A DNA stretch of 7,360 nucleotides, taken from NCBI GenBank assembly GCA_023142175.1, contig JAGLJX010000111.1:1-7360 (forward strand), read 5' to 3'. The notes beneath the pieces were generated by a model, which worked only from the letters and a program-made list of their open reading frames with translations, was not told where the DNA came from and made no database searches. Positions 5,230 to 7,360 of the stretch are shown in pieces (the stretch's first letter is position 1; each line of letters opens with the position of its first letter). A program made the position numbers and the translations under genes. Source of the stretch: Emcibacter sp. GTDB lineage: Bacteria; Pseudomonadota; Alphaproteobacteria; Sphingomonadales; Emcibacteraceae.

Positions 5230-7360
5230 ACCCTGATGCGCTGGCCTCTGTGGGCCTGACGGCGAAGGATGTTTCAGACGCCATCGCCCGCACGGATTCG
5301 AAAGTTCCCGCCGGGCAGTTGCGCGGTGCAGGCCATGATCTGATTCTGGAAGTAGGCGGCGAGCTTAAATCCGAAGACCGCATCCGCAATATCCCCTTAA
5401 AACAGACCGCGACCGGACAGTTTCTGCGCGTGGGCGATGTGGCAGAAGTTAAAAAAGGCTACCAAATGCCCGTCTACAGCATGGCGCTTCTGAATGGCGA
5501 GCGCGGCGTCATCGTCGGGGCCAAAGTGAATGACAGTATCCGCGTTGACCAATGGGCAGCTAGGCTACAGGGCGAGCTTGACCAGTTCCGAAAAACCCTG
5601 CCCGAAGGGATTAAGGCCGAGGTCATCTTTAATCAGGATGTTTATTCCACCAAACGCCTGTCGACCCTACTGGGCAATGTTTTTCTGGGTGCGGGTATCA
5701 TCGTCCTTATTATGATTTTTATGATGGGCTGGCGCTCAGCCATTCTGGTGGCGACCGCATTGCCACTCACCGTATTGATGGTAATGGCGACCTTCAATTT
5801 TATGGATATACCCCTGCATCAGATGTCTATTACCGGACTGATCATTGCCCTTGGGCTGCTGATCGATAATGCCATTGTCGCCGTGGATGAATATCGCAAG
5901 GCCAGAAGGCTTAGGTATGACGTGGCATCGTCAATCTCAAAGATGGTCAAACATCTGACCATTCCCTTGCTGGCCTCTACCCTAACCACTTCGCTGACCT
6001 TCATGCCCATTGTTTTATCCCCCGGTGCCACTGGTGAATTTATCGGAACTATTGGCTTGGCGGTGATTATTTCGCTTTTCTCCTCGCTGTTTCTGGCTTT
6101 AACCATCATTCCGGCGTTGGCGGGATATTTTGACCGTGGCGAATTGCTCAAGGACAAATGCGGCATTTTGCAAAGTGGCTATAGCAATTTGGGCATGAAA
6201 GAAAAATATCGCACCGCCCTGCGCTGGTGTATGGATCACCCCAGAAAGGCACTGTTGCTGTCCATCGCCCTGCCGGTGCTTGGTTTTATCCTGAGCACCA
6301 CATTGGTTCAGCAGTTCTTTCCGCCCGTGGACAGGGATCAGTTCCAGATTCAAATGACCCTGCCCGGGCAGACCAGTCTGAGCGAAACCACCCGGCAGGT
6401 GGGTATTGCACGGAAAATAATGGCAAAATATCCGGAGATAACCAGCGATTACTGGGTGGTTGCCGAAACACCACCAGCGGTATTTTACAATACCTTTCTT
6501 AATCAGGCCGGATTGAACAGCTTTGCCGGCGCCTTCGTCAATACCATCTCGGACGAAGCCACTCTGGAAATTCTTCCCCAGCTTCAGCGCGACCTGATGG
6601 CAGGTCTGCCCGATGCCATAATCCTCGCCATTCCATTTGAGCAGGGGCCGCCCTTTGAAGCCCCCATCGAAGTCTTCCTCTATGGTCAGGACTTGAAAAT
6701 CCTGTCTGAAAAGGGTGAAGAAATCCGCAACATTATGGCGCGGACCAAAAATGTCACCTATACCAGTGCAAAAACCTCCCTTAGCCAGCCCAAGCTTAAT
6801 TTTGTCCCCAATGAGGATGCCGCCGAGGCCGCGGGTCTGAAATTAAACCAGATTGCCGAGCAGCTTAATAATACCCTTGAGGGCCATATTGGTGGCAGCG
6901 TGCTGGAAGGCAGTGAGAATTTACCGGTTCGGGTTCAGGTGGGCGGTTCTGATCGCTCTGACCTGAGTTTTCTGTTTAACAATTCCCTAGTCGCGGCAAA
7001 TGGCAGCCTGACCACTGGCGGGCAGCATCTTTCCGGTGTGCCGCTCAGCAGTCTGGGTACACTGGAATTAATTCCGGCCTATAACAGCGTCAATAGACGT
7101 GATATGCAGCGGCTGAATATTCTTCAGGGTTTCATCACCCCGTTTAGTTTGCCCAGTCTGGCACTGGCGGATTTTCAGCAGCGCCTGAAGGATGCCAATT
7201 TTGAACTGCCCGCGGGCTACCGAATTGAGTTTGGCGGCGAGACGGAAAAACGCTCTGAATCACAGGGAGAATTATTTTCAACTGTCCTGCCTCTTCTGGT
7301 GATCATGATGGGAATATTGGTGTTGGCCTTTAACAGCTTTACGTCAGCATTGATCATCGG
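5196..7360 (+). CDS. RND efflux pump: main part after the frameshift, 3' end beyond window
   Basis: This is the remainder of the same pump. The frame is open from 5196 to the window end, about 721 codons, with no stop; it is not expected to have its own start (a GTG at 5250 is the first in-frame option). It begins GELDEEYIVTIDPDALASVGL, the porter domain continuing. Helices 2-6 follow: IIVLIMIFMMGW, then LPLTVLMVMATF, and helix 4 with IALGLLIDNAIVAVDE. In helix 4 the proton-relay pair is Asp-Asn (codons 5865-5870) where AcrB has Asp-Asp. Next come LTTSLTFMPIVLSPGATGEF and the second large periplasmic loop from about 6300. The helix-8 region LPLLVIMMGILVLAFNSF ends at the window edge. About 130-200 residues are missing at the C-terminus by comparison with a usual RND length near 1020-1040. 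The substrate is unknown. Confidence 0.87.

Overview
The window carries two kinds of DNA. From about 1000 to the right end, every gene looks alphaproteobacterial: a small outer-membrane beta-barrel protein, a PlsC-type acyltransferase with the HX4E motif common in alphaproteobacterial relatives, and an RND efflux operon. The left end (1 to about 960) reads like a Chlamydiota ffh-rpsP locus. The family and lineage assignments come from remembered sequence motifs, not from a database search. No phage, transposon, CRISPR or tRNA is visible.

Layout. 1-251 (-) is the 5' part of rpsP (ribosomal protein S16). 255-1571 (-) is ffh, the SRP GTPase, only 3 nt upstream of rpsP. The N-terminal ~190 residues of Ffh are alphaproteobacterial in sequence and codon use; the rest is chlamydial-like. 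The switch lies in the conserved GTPase G3 block (about 959-1019). Glu codons go from 9 GAA:1 GAG before it to 2 GAA:19 GAG after it. A chimeric assembly joined at a conserved stretch is the simplest explanation; real inter-phylum recombination is the exciting alternative. 1572-1836 is a divergent control region with promoter candidates both ways and a strong hairpin in the ffh leader. 1837-2505 (+) encodes the barrel protein. 2535-3263 (-) encodes the acyltransferase. The two genes converge on an 11-bp perfect inverted repeat.

3264-3430 is a second divergent control region, with a promoter for plsC (-) and one for the efflux operon (+). The efflux promoter is overlapped by a nested dyad that looks like a repressor operator. 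3431-4654 (+) is the periplasmic adaptor. Two nt later the RND inner-membrane pump starts at 4657 and runs off the right edge. Its frame is broken at a T5 run (5191-5195); one added T restores a single open frame to the window end, so this is either a sequencing error or a recent inactivating mutation.

How the genes relate. Ffh and S16 belong to the usual ffh-rpsP translation/secretion cluster. The adaptor and pump would form a tripartite exporter with a TolC-like channel that is not in the window. The barrel protein and PlsC are envelope genes with their own promoters. I see no clearly new biological system; the strongest signals are the mosaic ffh, the frameshifted pump and the efflux operator.
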